The position numbers and the translations under genes were made by a program. This document shows, one piece after another, positions 11,806-22,790 of a stretch of DNA of 64,000 bases; position 1 is the stretch's first letter, and each line of letters opens with the position of its first letter. The notes below the pieces were generated by a model. That model was not told the DNA's origin. It did no database searches and saw nothing but the letters and a program-made list of their open reading frames with translations. The DNA comes from Nautilus pompilius (lineage: Eukaryota > Mollusca > Cephalopoda > Nautilida > Nautilidae). The stretch covers positions 111,001 through 175,000 of the forward strand of contig JACATO010000924.1 in assembly GCA_018389105.1 (NCBI GenBank). The letters are read 5' to 3'.

Positions 11806-12445
11806 GTGGTGGATACTATGGATTTTGGAAAGAAAATATCATATGACAAGTATATACGCATCAAAATCTTAGCTAGTGACGGCTTCTCCGACTTATGTTT
11901 CAGAAGGAGCCGCAGGAAAGACTCCAAAGCTGATACGAGAAACTATGTTGTTGGCAATAGAAGCCGTCGACAAAGAAAGCCCAGACTCTCGGAAAGTGGT
12001 GCTGTGTATTGCAGGGTTTGTTCCCTACGTGATACGAGACGAGCCAGTATAAATATTGTAAATGGCCTAGCTGCAAGTTCGGGTGCGAACGTTTCTTCAA
12101 GAAGAGAAAGATACACGGCGTAACAGTCAGTGTGCGACAGCTATATTGAAGTTTGGGACTGGACTAATGCAACCATGAAGCTGCATATCAGTCACCGGTG
12201 TCGTGGATTTGCATAAAATTAAAGGTGGTATACTGACTTCCGGCAGGTACGGGCAGATTCTCATCCGTCGTAACATTGCGGGGATTCATCTTCCAACGTA
12301 AAAATGAATAATTACCCTAAGCATACAGCCAATGTGGTGGAGAGGCTGATGGGGCACTCACAAAGATGCCTTGGCCTGCGCAATGTCTCTATGTGAGCAT
12401 CGCTGAGGATGGGGTTATATGGCCACTGAGAAAGTCAAACAACAA
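11806..12445 (+). pseudogene. Decayed Tc1/mariner-type transposase
   Basis: The first frame (11806-12123, 105 codons) begins MVDTMDFGKKISYDKY and reads like the paired helix-turn-helix N-terminus of Tc1-type transposases. A helix segment IRIKILASDGFS is followed, in the same frame, by RKPRLSES, CSLRDTRRAS and GLAASSGANVSS. These fit the GRPRKLSE, RRAS and ASSGVNVS pattern of the second helix-turn-helix. After a stop, the catalytic C-terminal part is still visible: NNYPKHTANVVERLM at 12306-12350 corresponds to the D-N-D-P-K-H-T-A motif with the catalytic Asp region altered. MPWPAQC at 12363-12386 corresponds to the W-P-A/S-x-S-P-D block, and the downstream D/E region is garbled. About half of the catalytic domain between these parts is missing. 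The element is dead. I saw no terminal inverted repeats. The group is a confident inference from remembered family motifs, the exact clade is not. Confidence 0.7.
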
Positions 12446-13060
12446 TCATAAATTTTGATGAATTGTAGAAAATGCTACAGGGTATTTGAAACAACAATCT
12501 ACAGTCATATACTGTTAATCTGCATGGGATCATGGACAAAAGGTATCATGCTCTATATAAAGCAAATGCTTCACACAGCAAATACCAAAGCACTGTACAA
12601 CATGTTCGTTTTATTTATCTGTGGTCTTAAATAATTAATTGTCCCTGTACTATAGGCGTCTTTCATTTGCAATTACTCATTATTGATGCTTATTCTCTTT
12701 TCTTTTTTAAAGAATAATTACTTCCAGTACGGTATGTATACTCAAGACATTGTTGCATTACTTGCAAATTATTATATTTTTTACAGTCTAATAGATATTT
12801 ATTCGTAGCATATACTAATGACTAATGCAGCAACGTAAATTAAACAAGTTATCCTATGTTAGCGGAAATTTAGTATTTACGAACGATTTACATACGAAAT
12901 GGACACCCCATATGATATTTTCAGTACAATCATTTTAACTAATGTTTATAACTATCACTCAAAACGTCAAATTAACTCATATTTACTGTACTCTATTTCT
13001 AATTTCAATTTTTAATTACTGGTACACATTAAAATGAAAGCTAGGCTGTGTAAGACTCAC
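12446..13060. other. AT-rich intergenic stretch
   Basis: Strongly AT-rich, with no frames or repeats of note. A CACTGTA string at 12585-12591 would fit the 3' end of a Tc1-type element (TA target), but no matching inverted copy was found upstream of the transposase remnant. Confidence 0.4.
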
Positions 13061-13259
13061 CTGTGATGTTCTGTTTGTAGTAAGTATGGCGGCGTAATGT
13101 TGACTGACGTTGCGTCGCTTTCCGAGATGCTCGGATCAGGTTATCCCACATTGCCATTCCCATCTTCAGTCGCAGTGAAGCGGGAGCACAAAAACTCGTC
13201 CAGGTCTCTGCTTTGGACAAAGCTTTCCGTCCAAAAAATCTATTTTCTACAGCAAACAC
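13061..13259 (-). other. Candidate exon with perfect splice donor
   Basis: The minus strand has a perfect donor, CAG followed by GTGAGT (plus-strand ACTCACCTG, 13055-13063), at the end of an open frame that starts with ATG at 13259 and would contribute about 66 codons. The stretch is richer in GC than its surroundings. The peptide (MFAVENRFFGRKAL to KQNITG) resembles no family I know. With no acceptor, neighbouring exon or homology, this could be a first exon of a coding or non-coding transcript, or coincidence. Confidence 0.2.
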
Positions 13260-16200
13260 CAGCCATCACTTCTAACTGCCATTACCTTGTGATAACCACG
13301 TGTTCCATGATGCCTCTCGCATCCCTGTGATTGAGCCGATGGTGATGATCGTGGGTTGCCTTTGGATGTCTCCCAGGTAGGAACAGAGGTGGGGGGGTAC
13401 GCTACTTCATCCACTTGGACGGAAATCTATTTCTCTTGGCGTGCACGCTGCGTTTCCATCGAGGCTAAACGAATGCTCCCTTACATATGGCTGGCGTTAC
13501 CGATGTGTCGGTTTGTTTCGCGAGATTGGTCATCCCATGAAAATACTGCATAAAAATGTTGGTTGTGGCTCAGGTTTTATGGCACTTTTCATTCAGTGTG
13601 ATACTCTATGATCTAACAAACACAAAATGTCCCATTTAAAGCAAGATCCTCATATTCTTTACACTCGGTTTTCATGCAACAGTCAATTTTTTTTAAATAT
13701 GCAAATACATTCTCATGAAGCATGCAAGTCCGTATCCGGCAAATTTTCATCAGGAATTGAATCCTTTGCCCGACAAATTCTACAACTGGTCGACAATTTT
13801 CGCAATATACAAAAATTTTAAAAAAAGAAAAATCCATCGTTATAAGGAATAGAGTTCTACCATTATTATGTGCCGAGTTCCTAGAGCCATGCTTAGGAAT
13901 TTTTATATTTTTTTTATCGTAAAGAACCACAGTAACAGTCAAAGAACCTTACGATTAATGCATAAAGTTGTTTGTGAAATATCTTTTTACGCATGGCCAT
14001 TTCTTTTACTGCAGCAGAACTCTGCCTTTTCTCTTTTGTTCTTGAATAATCATTGGACCTACTTAAAACAAGCTCTCTTATGTTCACGAGACAGGCCTTT
14101 TCCAGAATCCATCTTCAAAGACCTACGCCTGTAAATAGCTTTCGCTGCTGAATAAAAACTGTAATAAAATAACGCATTAAAATTCATTAAAATAATTAAT
14201 TTGCAAGTAAAATGTATTGAAAATAATTTACTCTGAATTGATCAAAGAAATTATGAAACCAGCTGCAGAAATGATGTCTCTAGGCAATAGTTAAAACCTC
14301 GTATCTGGAATGTTATTAAACCATCGAGGGATAATGAATTAAATATTTGCAGAATTAAGAAAATATAAAAATGTATTGCATTCAGGTCTGTATAATCAAC
14401 GTCAATATTAATTATATGGATTTGTTTATGGTCCACAGTATCTTTTATCCCGTTCTCTAAAGAGGAAATAATCACACCACAAAACCCGTCAATTGCTAGT
14501 CGATCTCAAAACATCTTCCTGTCTCGTCCGTCAAAAAGCAGAGGATGTTTCTGGATAAGTCAACTTCAAAACTAAGGAATCTGATTTTGGATTAAAAAAT
14601 AATAATACCGTGAATCGGATCGCTTTAAAACTCGTGTTGTATTTCGTTAACATTCGAAGGTTTCATTAATGAAAAGTGTTAGGATCTAAGATGTATTGTT
14701 CGCTTTGTATGGCGTCGAAGTCTGTCATGCGACCTAAGGATCAGATTTCCAAAGTAGACGCTTTAGTGATGTGTTGTCAGGTCTCCGTTGATTGTATCCT
14801 GGGAAAACTGGGAAATCCTGCACCAGTGTACCCTGTCCGCAGATCATCCAGCGTCCTTTTGGTGATCTCGAATGGCGCTGCTTCGAAGGGTGTCCCACGA
14901 GTTTTTCGATCGACAAGAGGTTCGGCAACGTAGCGAACTCTGGCAGATTGCTATTCCATCGGCCTTAATGAAATCCCTCGCGATTCTGGTTCAAATGTGG
15001 CAAACGAAACCGGGGTTATAGCGTTGTGGAAATGGAGCTGTAATCGGGTGGAACACGATGAAAAGTAGCCAAGGTTTGTCATTCTCCGTGATGCGTACCT
15101 GTACTACCGATGATTTCCACCATACTGGTGGATTAAACCTTCTCATCCGTCATCTCATTGGCTGGCTTATCTGACCTGCATTCACCACCTGCAAGCTATT
15201 GCATCTGTTTCTTTACCTGCCGTGGTGTGTCGGCTATGGGAAAAATGATGTATGAACTGCAGTCATGCAAATATTCAGCAGGTGAGCAAGCGGTTCTCGG
15301 AAAACATTGCTGCCACACCTGACTGACTCGCTGATGTATAATTGTAGCCGTTATAGATCATTTACCCAGACTTTTGTTTGCAACAGGCATATCGAAAAGG
15401 TCAAGCATTACGTAGCCTTTCTTGGATCTTCCCAATTCGCTGGTATTGCTGGCATAACTGAATGATCACAGATGGAAACTCATGTTCACAAAAACTTGTT
15501 TGTGCTTGAATTATATCAATAGCACAGTCGCGTCTGCTTTCTGTAAAGTGGGGGGGGGGTTCGCTAACATGGCAAAACCCGCATGTAGAATGGTTTATAA
15601 AGTCTGACGGATCCACGTGGCACGATATATGCAAGTCGAACACTTTTAAACTATTTAATGATTTTGAAGAAAAAAAAATCAATTCAATCTCATAGCAGGC
15701 AGATATCCCTCTTCCGTCTTTGAAACATTGTTAAGGCAATTTTTTTTCTCCTTTTTTTTAAATTAAACAATTTCTGTATCAGTAATTAATTCGTTATACA
15801 GCGAAGTAGCTGAACAGAACAGCGTAAGTAACAAATAACGGTCAATATTTTCCGGTACAAATCCTAACTGTAAGAAGACCAATTATCTGCCTCTACAGCA
15901 GATTCGTGATGCATTCTTCCTGCATCAGAGATAACCTGACTTCGCTCTGCTTCTTCTGAGGTCGCTTACAACAGTTCTGCAACAACAACAAAAAAACCTC
16001 TTCTTGTTTATTTTCCAATCTCTGTAATTCAAAAAAAATATTTTTTTGGCCAATATAATTTGAAAACAGTGCTTAGTCTCTCCGAAAAAATTGCAGATAT
16101 ATACATTTATTTTTTTTTTCAATTATTTAAGTTTTTCTTAAATTTTACTGATCGCTGCTGTTCGATTAAAACTAAGTATTGAAGGGTTTGAATTTTAAGA

Positions 16201-16339
16201 AAAAGTTTTAATTTAGAACTTTTTGCGTTATGTTCACCATTATTTCGAATATATCCAATGCTTTCCTTGACTTCGTGAGAGCGCATAATCTTCTGGACAA
16301 ACGCAGAGGCCATAAAGTATCAGAATTATGATTATTAAT
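13260..16339. other. Non-coding stretch of mixed composition
   Basis: Several frames of 60-109 codons on both strands lack recognisable domains. 14690-15330 is moderately GC-rich and has overlapping frames in both directions without similarity that I can name. A poly-G run is at 15550-15559. Poly-T and poly-A runs are frequent at 15740-16120. Confidence 0.4.
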
Positions 16340-16544
16340 GAAACAGAGCGGTGATTCAGTAATTGGTGTATGGTCTAGTAGGGATTCGAGTTCGAATCTC
16401 AGTCGGGATCCGCTCGGATTGGCATGCCCGCCCCTCTGGCAGTGGCACGTCTTCCGCTCCGTATTCACCAGCCAGCCCATCTCTCCGGTCGTTCGGGGGT
16501 CGTTGTCCTCCTACATCAAAAGATAAATAGATAAATAAATAAAC
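16340..16544 (+). mobile_element. tRNA-derived SINE-like element with simple tail
   Basis: A good pol III box B, GAGTTCGAATCTC, lies at 16388-16400. A box-A-like GGTGTATGGTCTAGTAGG stretch lies about 30 bp before it. The body ends with CCTCCTACATC (16507-16517), the motif shared with the copies at 7.2 and 8.9 kb. A tail of AGATAAATAGATAAATAAAT type then runs to 16544. Head, body and simple tail together make this the clearest SINE of the window. It would be mobilised by a LINE in trans. No target-site duplication was confirmed. Confidence 0.65.
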
Positions 16545-17034
16545 AGTTCTAGCTGGGACTTTCCTGTCAAATATAGAAGTGCCGGATCCCTGGTCGTGCG
16601 TATATGGCAGAGTTTTCTAGCGGACAACCGCGGCACTACGGTCTCTAAGGGGGGGAATTATTTATTTATCCGACTCCCCGTATCACATCGTTAGTGTTAA
16701 TCACCATTACGATTCCGCTGTTTTCAGTTTCCTTTTTTAAACTCGATGTCACGTATTACAAAGAAGAGCGTTGGAAGTGAGCTGGCTTTAGTGTCGACGG
16801 TTAGCTTGAGCTCCTGAACAAACACGAATTTAGAACCCTAATTACAATTAAGCAAAAAAAAAAAAAAAAAATTAACCCTCAACAAACAAGATTTTTTTTA
16901 CTTTTTTAAAAAAAAGGTTAAGTAGTAATTAGCAATCTGTGCTATTTAAAAAAAAAATTTTTTTTTTACTTAATTTTCTCTTAGGTTTGTATTATTTGAA
17001 AACATTGAGAAGCTGAGATATCCGAGATACTTAC
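16545..17034. other. Non-coding stretch with A/T homopolymer palindrome
   Basis: Long A and T runs occur at 16855-16872 and 16900-16916. A perfect A10T10 palindrome is at 16948-16967. No gene is seen. Confidence 0.6.
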
Positions 17035-17092
17035 CGGATGTTGAGAGCGTCCATGCGCAGGAACAGGAAGAGCGCTTTTAGGGAAGCTATTG
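17035..17092 (-). other. Candidate 58-bp internal exon
   Basis: On the minus strand a long pyrimidine run (T-rich, plus-strand 17104-17124) leads to an AG at 17093-17094. It is followed by 58 bases open in one frame (IASLKALFLFLRMDALNIR) and then a strong donor, CCG followed by GTAAGTAT (plus-strand 17027-17034). Acceptor, frame and donor are all in order and correctly spaced for a small internal exon. I do not recognise the peptide and no neighbouring exon was identified. Such combinations arise by chance in 64 kb, so this stays a candidate. Confidence 0.2.
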
Positions 17093-17407
17093 CTTCATCA
17101 AAAGACAAAAAAAAAAAAAAATAGAATAAGTCGGTTCATATTAAACTACGTGACTTTCTAATAAAATTAAACACCTATACAAGCCAATCGTCGTTAGGCC
17201 GCTTTCATTTTTGCATTTTTACAAGTAATCTTAAAAAGGTAATTGGTAAGCACTGCTGCAGAAATTAATACAAAAACCGGAAGTGCATAGTGAACTCCCC
17301 TCAGGACCGAGCCACGTCGCTCCGTCCAGCCGACGTACGTTAGAAAATCTGAAGGTGATTTGATCCTCGGCGCCAGGACAGTGGGTTTGCACTGCATTAC
17401 TTAGTCT

Positions 17408-17410
<3 letters not shown>

Positions 17411-17476
<66 letters not shown>

Positions 17477-17540
17477 AGAGAGAGAGAGAAATGGAGAGAT
17501 GGAGAAATGGAGAGATGGAGAGAGAGAGTGAGATGGAGAG

Positions 17541-17596
<56 letters not shown>
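17411..17596. repeat. (GA)n microsatellite with GGAGATGGAGA blocks
   Basis: A GA run of about 186 bp with short AGA slips. A central block at 17490-17536 carries repeated ATGGAGA or ATGGAGAGATGGAGA units. No TGACGTCA insert occurs in this array. The Ser-Leu runs in minus-strand frames here are low-complexity artefacts. Confidence 0.95.
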
Positions 17597-18377
17597 GTGG
17601 CCAGCGGAATCAAGGCAGAAACTCGATATTGAAGAATCGGTAATGGAGAACGTAAATAAATTAATCGTACACGCAGTAGTGAATAGAAATGGCAAAACTG
17701 TGGCTGTAGCTCTCGGCATTTAAAAAGCACTAAATTGAATTTTTGCCTTCTTTCGGATATCGTTTATCGGTCGTAATTCTTTTTTAAAAAAAAATCATAG
17801 AAATTTTCTGTTGGTTTTAACGTCTCACAATTAAAAATGTCTGCATTAAAAGCGCCTATGTCTGATAGTGCATAGTAAAAACTCCTCACTGAAGTTCTTT
17901 TCTTACTTTACCAAACTGATTCGAAAACAGCAGTGATATCTGCTTGTAATAAAAGTCAAGAAGTCTCCTGATTAATTTGATGATCTGTCAAATATAAGAT
18001 GTATCGACTACTACATTTCACATAAAGATTCATGTCTTGAGCTCTTTTTTTACATGGTTAACAATGTACAAAGCTTTTATTAGACGATGGTTAATTCTCA
18101 TTGATTAACCAATAACTGAAACAGCTGAAGATACATCCCTTCCATCATAAATTTATTACCTAAATATACTATTCAAATATTGATTTTCAACTTAACCTTT
18201 TTTTTTTAAAAAATTAAAACTGATTGTTTTGCTTTGCAACTAAGAAAAAATTGTCGCTTCTGGAGAAGTTGTGTGCGTTTTAATCATTTCTGATGTATTT
18301 TTAAAATAATAATTAGTGCGTCTTAATTGAGATAATACGGATGAAATAATTCAACTCCGGTCCTTTGCATTATATCG
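17597..18377. other. AT-rich intergenic stretch
   Basis: No frame, motif or repeat of note. A few poly-T and poly-A runs (17781-17797, 18200-18215). Confidence 0.5.
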
Positions 18378-19277
18378 CTCTCTTCGAGAAGCCAACTCTT
18401 TAGAGAGTTGGTTAGCACCAAGCCCCGTGCCTGTTGTCTCTCTTCGAGAAGCCGACTCTTTAGAGAGCTGGTTAGCGCCAAGCCCTGTGCCTATTGTCTC
18501 TCTTCGAGAAGCCGACTCTTTAGAGAGTTGGTTAGCACCAAGCCCTGTGCCCGTTGTCTCTCTTCGAGAAGCCGATTCTTTAGAGAGCTGGTTAGCGCCA
18601 AGCCCCGTGCCTGTTGTCTCTCTTCGAGAAGCCGAATCTTTAGAGAGCTGGTTAGCCCCAAGCCCCGTGCCTGTTGTCTCTCTTCGAGAAGCCGACTCTT
18701 TAGAGAGCTGGTTAGCCCCAAGCCCCGTGCCTGTTGTCTCTCTTCGAGAAGCCGACTCTTTAGAGAGCTGGTTAGCACCAAGCCCTGTGCCTGTTGTCTC
18801 TCTTCGAGAAGCCGACTCTTTAGAGAGCTGGTTAGCGCCAAGCCCTGTGCCCGTTGTCTCTCTTCGAGAAGCCGAATCTTTAGAGAGCTGGTTAGCGCCA
18901 AGCCCCGTGCCTGTTGTCTCTCTTCGAGAAGCCGCTCTTTAGAGAGTTGGTTAGCGCTAAGCCCCGTTCCTGTTGTCTCTCTTCGAGAAGCCGACTCTTT
19001 AGAGAGCTGGTTAGCGCCAAGCCCTGTGCCTGTTGTCTCTCTCTTCGAGAAGCCGACTCTTTAGAGAGCTGGTTAGCGCCAAGCCCCGTGCCTGTTGTCT
19101 CTCTTCGAGAAGCCGCTCTTTAGAGAGTTGGTTAGCGCCAAGCCCCGTGCCTGTTGTCTCTCTTCGAGAAGCCGACTCTTTAGAGAGCTGGTTAGCGCCA
19201 AGCCCCGTGCCTGTTGTCTCTCTTCGAGAAGCCGACTCTTTAGAGAGCTGGTTAGCGCCAAGCCCCGTGCCCGTTGT
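18378..19277. repeat. Minisatellite, 60-bp unit, 15 copies
   Basis: Fifteen units of 60 bp, each starting CTCTCTTCGAGAAGCCG and including TTTAGAGAGCTGGTTAGC. Most units differ at only a few sites. Variable sites are the base before CCAAGCCC (A, G or C), CCCCGTG versus CCCTGTG, and the base after GCCGA. Two units have a 1-base deletion (GCCGCTCTTT, near 18934 and 19114) and one has a 2-base CT insertion (near 19041). Because 60 is a multiple of 3 and the unit lacks stops in several frames, long repetitive frames (up to 218 codons) appear on both strands. They carry no signal or homology, and the indels shift them. Each unit holds two short inverted pairs, TCTC-GAGA and CTCT-AGAG, that could form small hairpins. 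Confidence 0.98.
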
Positions 19278-21449
19278 ATATTTTGCTGCGTAAAATCGCG
19301 GTTACCAATTTTTCGTTTTTCTTTTCTTTTTTTGAATTTTGCGTCTGTATCTAAGCTGATGGTAAATTCTAACCGAATATCAGCAACGGAATATTCAGAT
19401 GTCGCGTCGTATTGTTACGAAAGGAGATCTAACCAAAAAAAAAAAAAACAGAGGAGAGAGATCCTTTTAGAAGAAACTACGTAGACAGTAATTTGCCAAT
19501 CCCGCAGTAGTCCATTTCTTTAAAATGATACCACCACCACCCCCCCTCTAAAAGAAAAAAAAAAAAGTACCTCAGAGAGAAAATGGCAATTTTCCCAGCG
19601 GAAATGCTAATGTGAGTATTTTTAAAAAAAGAAACTATTCGAATCCTCATATCTGTGTGGGAGATGCATTTCTCTGTACCCATCAACTGTGATCGGGTAG
19701 AGTGCGGTTGCCTCTCAGACAATCGGCCAGATAAGGTGTGCGCGTGTGGCCGGCCTTACTGCTTTCGGCAGTTGATAGTCCAAAAAAATACACTGGGGGA
19801 ACGAATCAGCCAGGATTCAACGATGTTTTGAGTAATTTGGTTTTGCTGCCAAAAATCCGTCATTTGAAGGATTGCTTTTAGAATTAGGACATTTGCCAAA
19901 AGTTTCTTTCCCCCGTTTTCTATACTTTTTTTTTGCAGTAAAAGACACTGAATGCATTTGTGTAATAAATCTAAATGCAGCTAATACTTCTGCCACACCG
20001 TTTATTTAACTTATTATTATTAGACTTTTAAAAACTTTAAATAATTTGCAAGCTTTATACATTTTCTGAATGGAATTTTACGGCGGACACGTGGGCAGAC
20101 TGCTGGATTCTTTCCCGAGACCGAGCGCGGGTTTGACAACAGGCGTCTAGAACACAGTGGATTTCTCACCGATTGCTGGCGTCCGGACCTTTTCCCCAGT
20201 TTACGAAGACGGGAGAAGACAGCTAAAGATCGGACGGACGAGAGAGTTTGTTTGCTCTGTTAGTTAAAGCTCACGCCCACAAACGTCTAAGGAAACAGGC
20301 AGGCAAACAAACAACTGCTGATGTTGTGTTATCGAATTCTAAGCCTAAGAGTTAAATGTTTAGGATAAATGCACGTGTTTAACGAGACGATTTGTCGGTC
20401 TGTAGTCTCCTATTGCCCAGCCACACCTGCTTCAACCAGCGCGGCGATATTAGAGAAACACTGAGTAAACGGATTACTTTTATCGTCATCAGCGGAGACT
20501 GAGGCGTGATTTCAAATACCTTGAGTCTGATCGTTTAATCTGATGCATAGCGAATCATTTCCAGAGTACAGTTCCCTCGAGCAGCAATAATCGTACATTC
20601 CATCGACTAAATGGCAAACCATTCCTCATGGCAATGAATGCAGTCTATTCGTACAGTCCTAGTTACCTTTAAGCTCGATTCTCTTTACCAGCCATGTCTA
20701 TATTTTCAAATATTACATTATTAATTCAAGTATAGAAGTTAACCAGAATCTGAGTATTTAAGTTTCTACATTTTCCCTAGGTAAACTAACTTTTTTCTGA
20801 CGACTATTTCGAGGCCTTTCCGTGGGTAATTCTGAAACAGTTATGATAATTGACGGAACTATTTTTTTCCAACATTACTTACATTACCACATTGCGGATC
20901 AATACATTTCAAAACGGGTTCTATGTGAGGCGGAAAACAAAATGGGACTTTACTGAAAAACAGATTATTGTGCTAAATTCGCCGGTCCCTCCATTTGTAA
21001 GTTGGACCTCTTTAATGGCTACGTTGGATAAATGTACTGTGAAATAACTGGAATCGCTTCTGGCCACTCGGCGTCAGATAAAAAATAATATCGCTGTCAC
21101 CCTGAAAACGAAGAAAAAATATCGTGAATTAAGTTTCTCGCCTACTGGTAATTATGGAATTTTCCCATAATGCTGGAAATTCCTCTTGCAACGATTTCAG
21201 TCATCTCTGTTTGTCAGCAACAGTACTTCACCATCCAGTTAATTAACGAATTATATTCAGCGTTGGTACAAATAGACGACACGGAACATTTTCAAAAACT
21301 GACTGGAAGATAACTAAAAAAAAAAAAAAAAAAAACAACAAAAAAAAACGATATTTGCTCAATTATCGTGAAGAATTTAGAGCATAAAACTAAACGACAA
21401 CACAATTTCAGCATTTAAAAAATGCCCTAGTTTGATCAAAATGAAAGAC
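19278..21449. other. Unique non-coding stretch
   Basis: No gene is supported. Poly-A runs at 19435-19449 and 21317-21334. The part from 20070 to 20640 is less AT-rich and repeat-poor, and could hold conserved non-coding sequence. That cannot be judged without a comparison species. Confidence 0.45.
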
Positions 21450-21612
21450 GAGAGAGAGAGAGAGAGATGACGTCAGAGCAGAGAGAGAGATATGACGTCA
21501 GTACAGAGAGAGAGATGACATCAGTGCAGAGAGAGAGATGACGTCAGTACAGAGAGAGATGACGTCAGAGCAGAGAGAGATATGACGTCAGTACAGAGAG
21601 AGATGACATCTG

Positions 21613-21674
<62 letters not shown>
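21450..21674. repeat. (GA)n array with ATGACGTCAGTACAG inserts
   Basis: GA runs alternate with ATGACGTCAGAGCA, TATGACGTCAGTACAG or ATGACATCAGTGCAG blocks at intervals of roughly 20-35 bp from 21467 to 21615. A pure GA run follows to 21674. TGACGTCA is the palindromic CRE/ATF core. The inserts match those at 2.9, 38.8 and 52.5 kb. The array is the likely source of Ser-Leu-rich minus-strand frames. Confidence 0.96.
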
Positions 21675-21676
<2 letters not shown>

Positions 21677-22790
21677 TTCTTGCAATAAGTTTTCAGAGCC
21701 TAAAGCGCACTGAAGGAGGACAGCACGGCAATCGCTCAACGATGGCACAGAATCACCGTAATTACATTTGACCTCATTCAGACTGACACTAAAGCTCCTC
21801 TAATTGGAGGAGAAATGAAATCGGATGGAAGTGACGTGCGAAAGTGAAAGTCAGTTTGCGTAAATAGATGTTTGGCCATTAGTAATCGGTTTAAACACGG
21901 TGGCAGAAAGCCATTTGGGCTCGCACAAAGCTCCCAAGGGCAATAATTAAAAATGAATAAATGAATAATATGTGACGTTCTACAGAAATGACGTACTATC
22001 TTATAGTTATATTAAGAGAGTTCTTCGATTACTTTGCACGGTCCAGAATAGCCACAGGTTGACTTGGTTGATAAAGTATAGGCTAATAGACTTATTATAT
22101 TTTTTTGTGTTGATTTTACAGACGCGATAAAAGCTTTGTTGAGTAGGTCGCTCGCTGCCTGAAGGAAGTAGTATCTCAAACAATAATATTCGTAAATAGC
22201 AAAGAACCCTCATCAAGTAAAATTTAAAAAATGATGTTTCTAAAGATTTTAAATAAAGAGGATCCACCAATTTAGAGATCATCAGGTTTTTCTTTCTTCC
22301 AAGATAAAGATTCGCCGTTTGACGGGTCGATCTAATTGTTTAGAAATTTGAAGTAAGTTTGTTTATATTCGCTTATCAAATTATGGTTTCGCCATAAAGC
22401 TTCAATTAAGACAGGCATAATTTCGATGATTGTCCTCTAATTAATTCGTATATATTTGGAGCTCTTTTTCTTTACTCACTGTGGCTAAGCTTGCAAAACA
22501 AACGCTTGCGTTTACTTCAGGAAAACAACTGTCATGGAGTCATAACGAAAGTACAGCTGAGTACTTCCCCTTTTCTTTCTGACTTCGCCTACCCCTGGGA
22601 CTATAATCTCAAGCCTCAGTGATGATAAAAGCAATGGAAGCGTAAAATGGAGAATGAAGTTAATTTAGTTAGCGGTATTTTTCTCTCTTCTGCATTAACT
22701 ACTAATTGCTCACCGTTTCGCCCTTTTCCTTCGTCTTAAAGTATTCCATGAACTAATGAGGCGGCAAAGAAATGCCATTTCTTTGAAATA
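21675..22790. other. Unique non-coding stretch with an inverted homeobox-type site
   Basis: No gene. At 21795-21812 CTCCTC and GAGGAG flank TAATTG, a hairpin-capable inverted repeat around a homeodomain-type core. The 21770-21960 interval is repeat-free and less AT-rich than its flanks, and looks like a possible conserved element. Confidence 0.35.

Noticed and set aside
11806-12123. First read as a piggyBac C-terminal cysteine domain or nuclear-receptor finger (CRVC pattern)
   Set aside because: The same frame fits the second helix-turn-helix of Tc1-type transposases better (RKPRLSES, RRAS, AASSGANVSS), and the downstream PKHTANVV block confirms that family.
17231-17730. Ser/Leu-rich minus frames of 162 and 109 codons
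   Set aside because: Translation of the GA microsatellite. Low complexity only.
18408-19064. 218-codon frame with 20-residue repeats
   Set aside because: It lies wholly in the 60-bp minisatellite, several frames are open on both strands, and 1-2-base indels between units shift them. No flanking coding signal.
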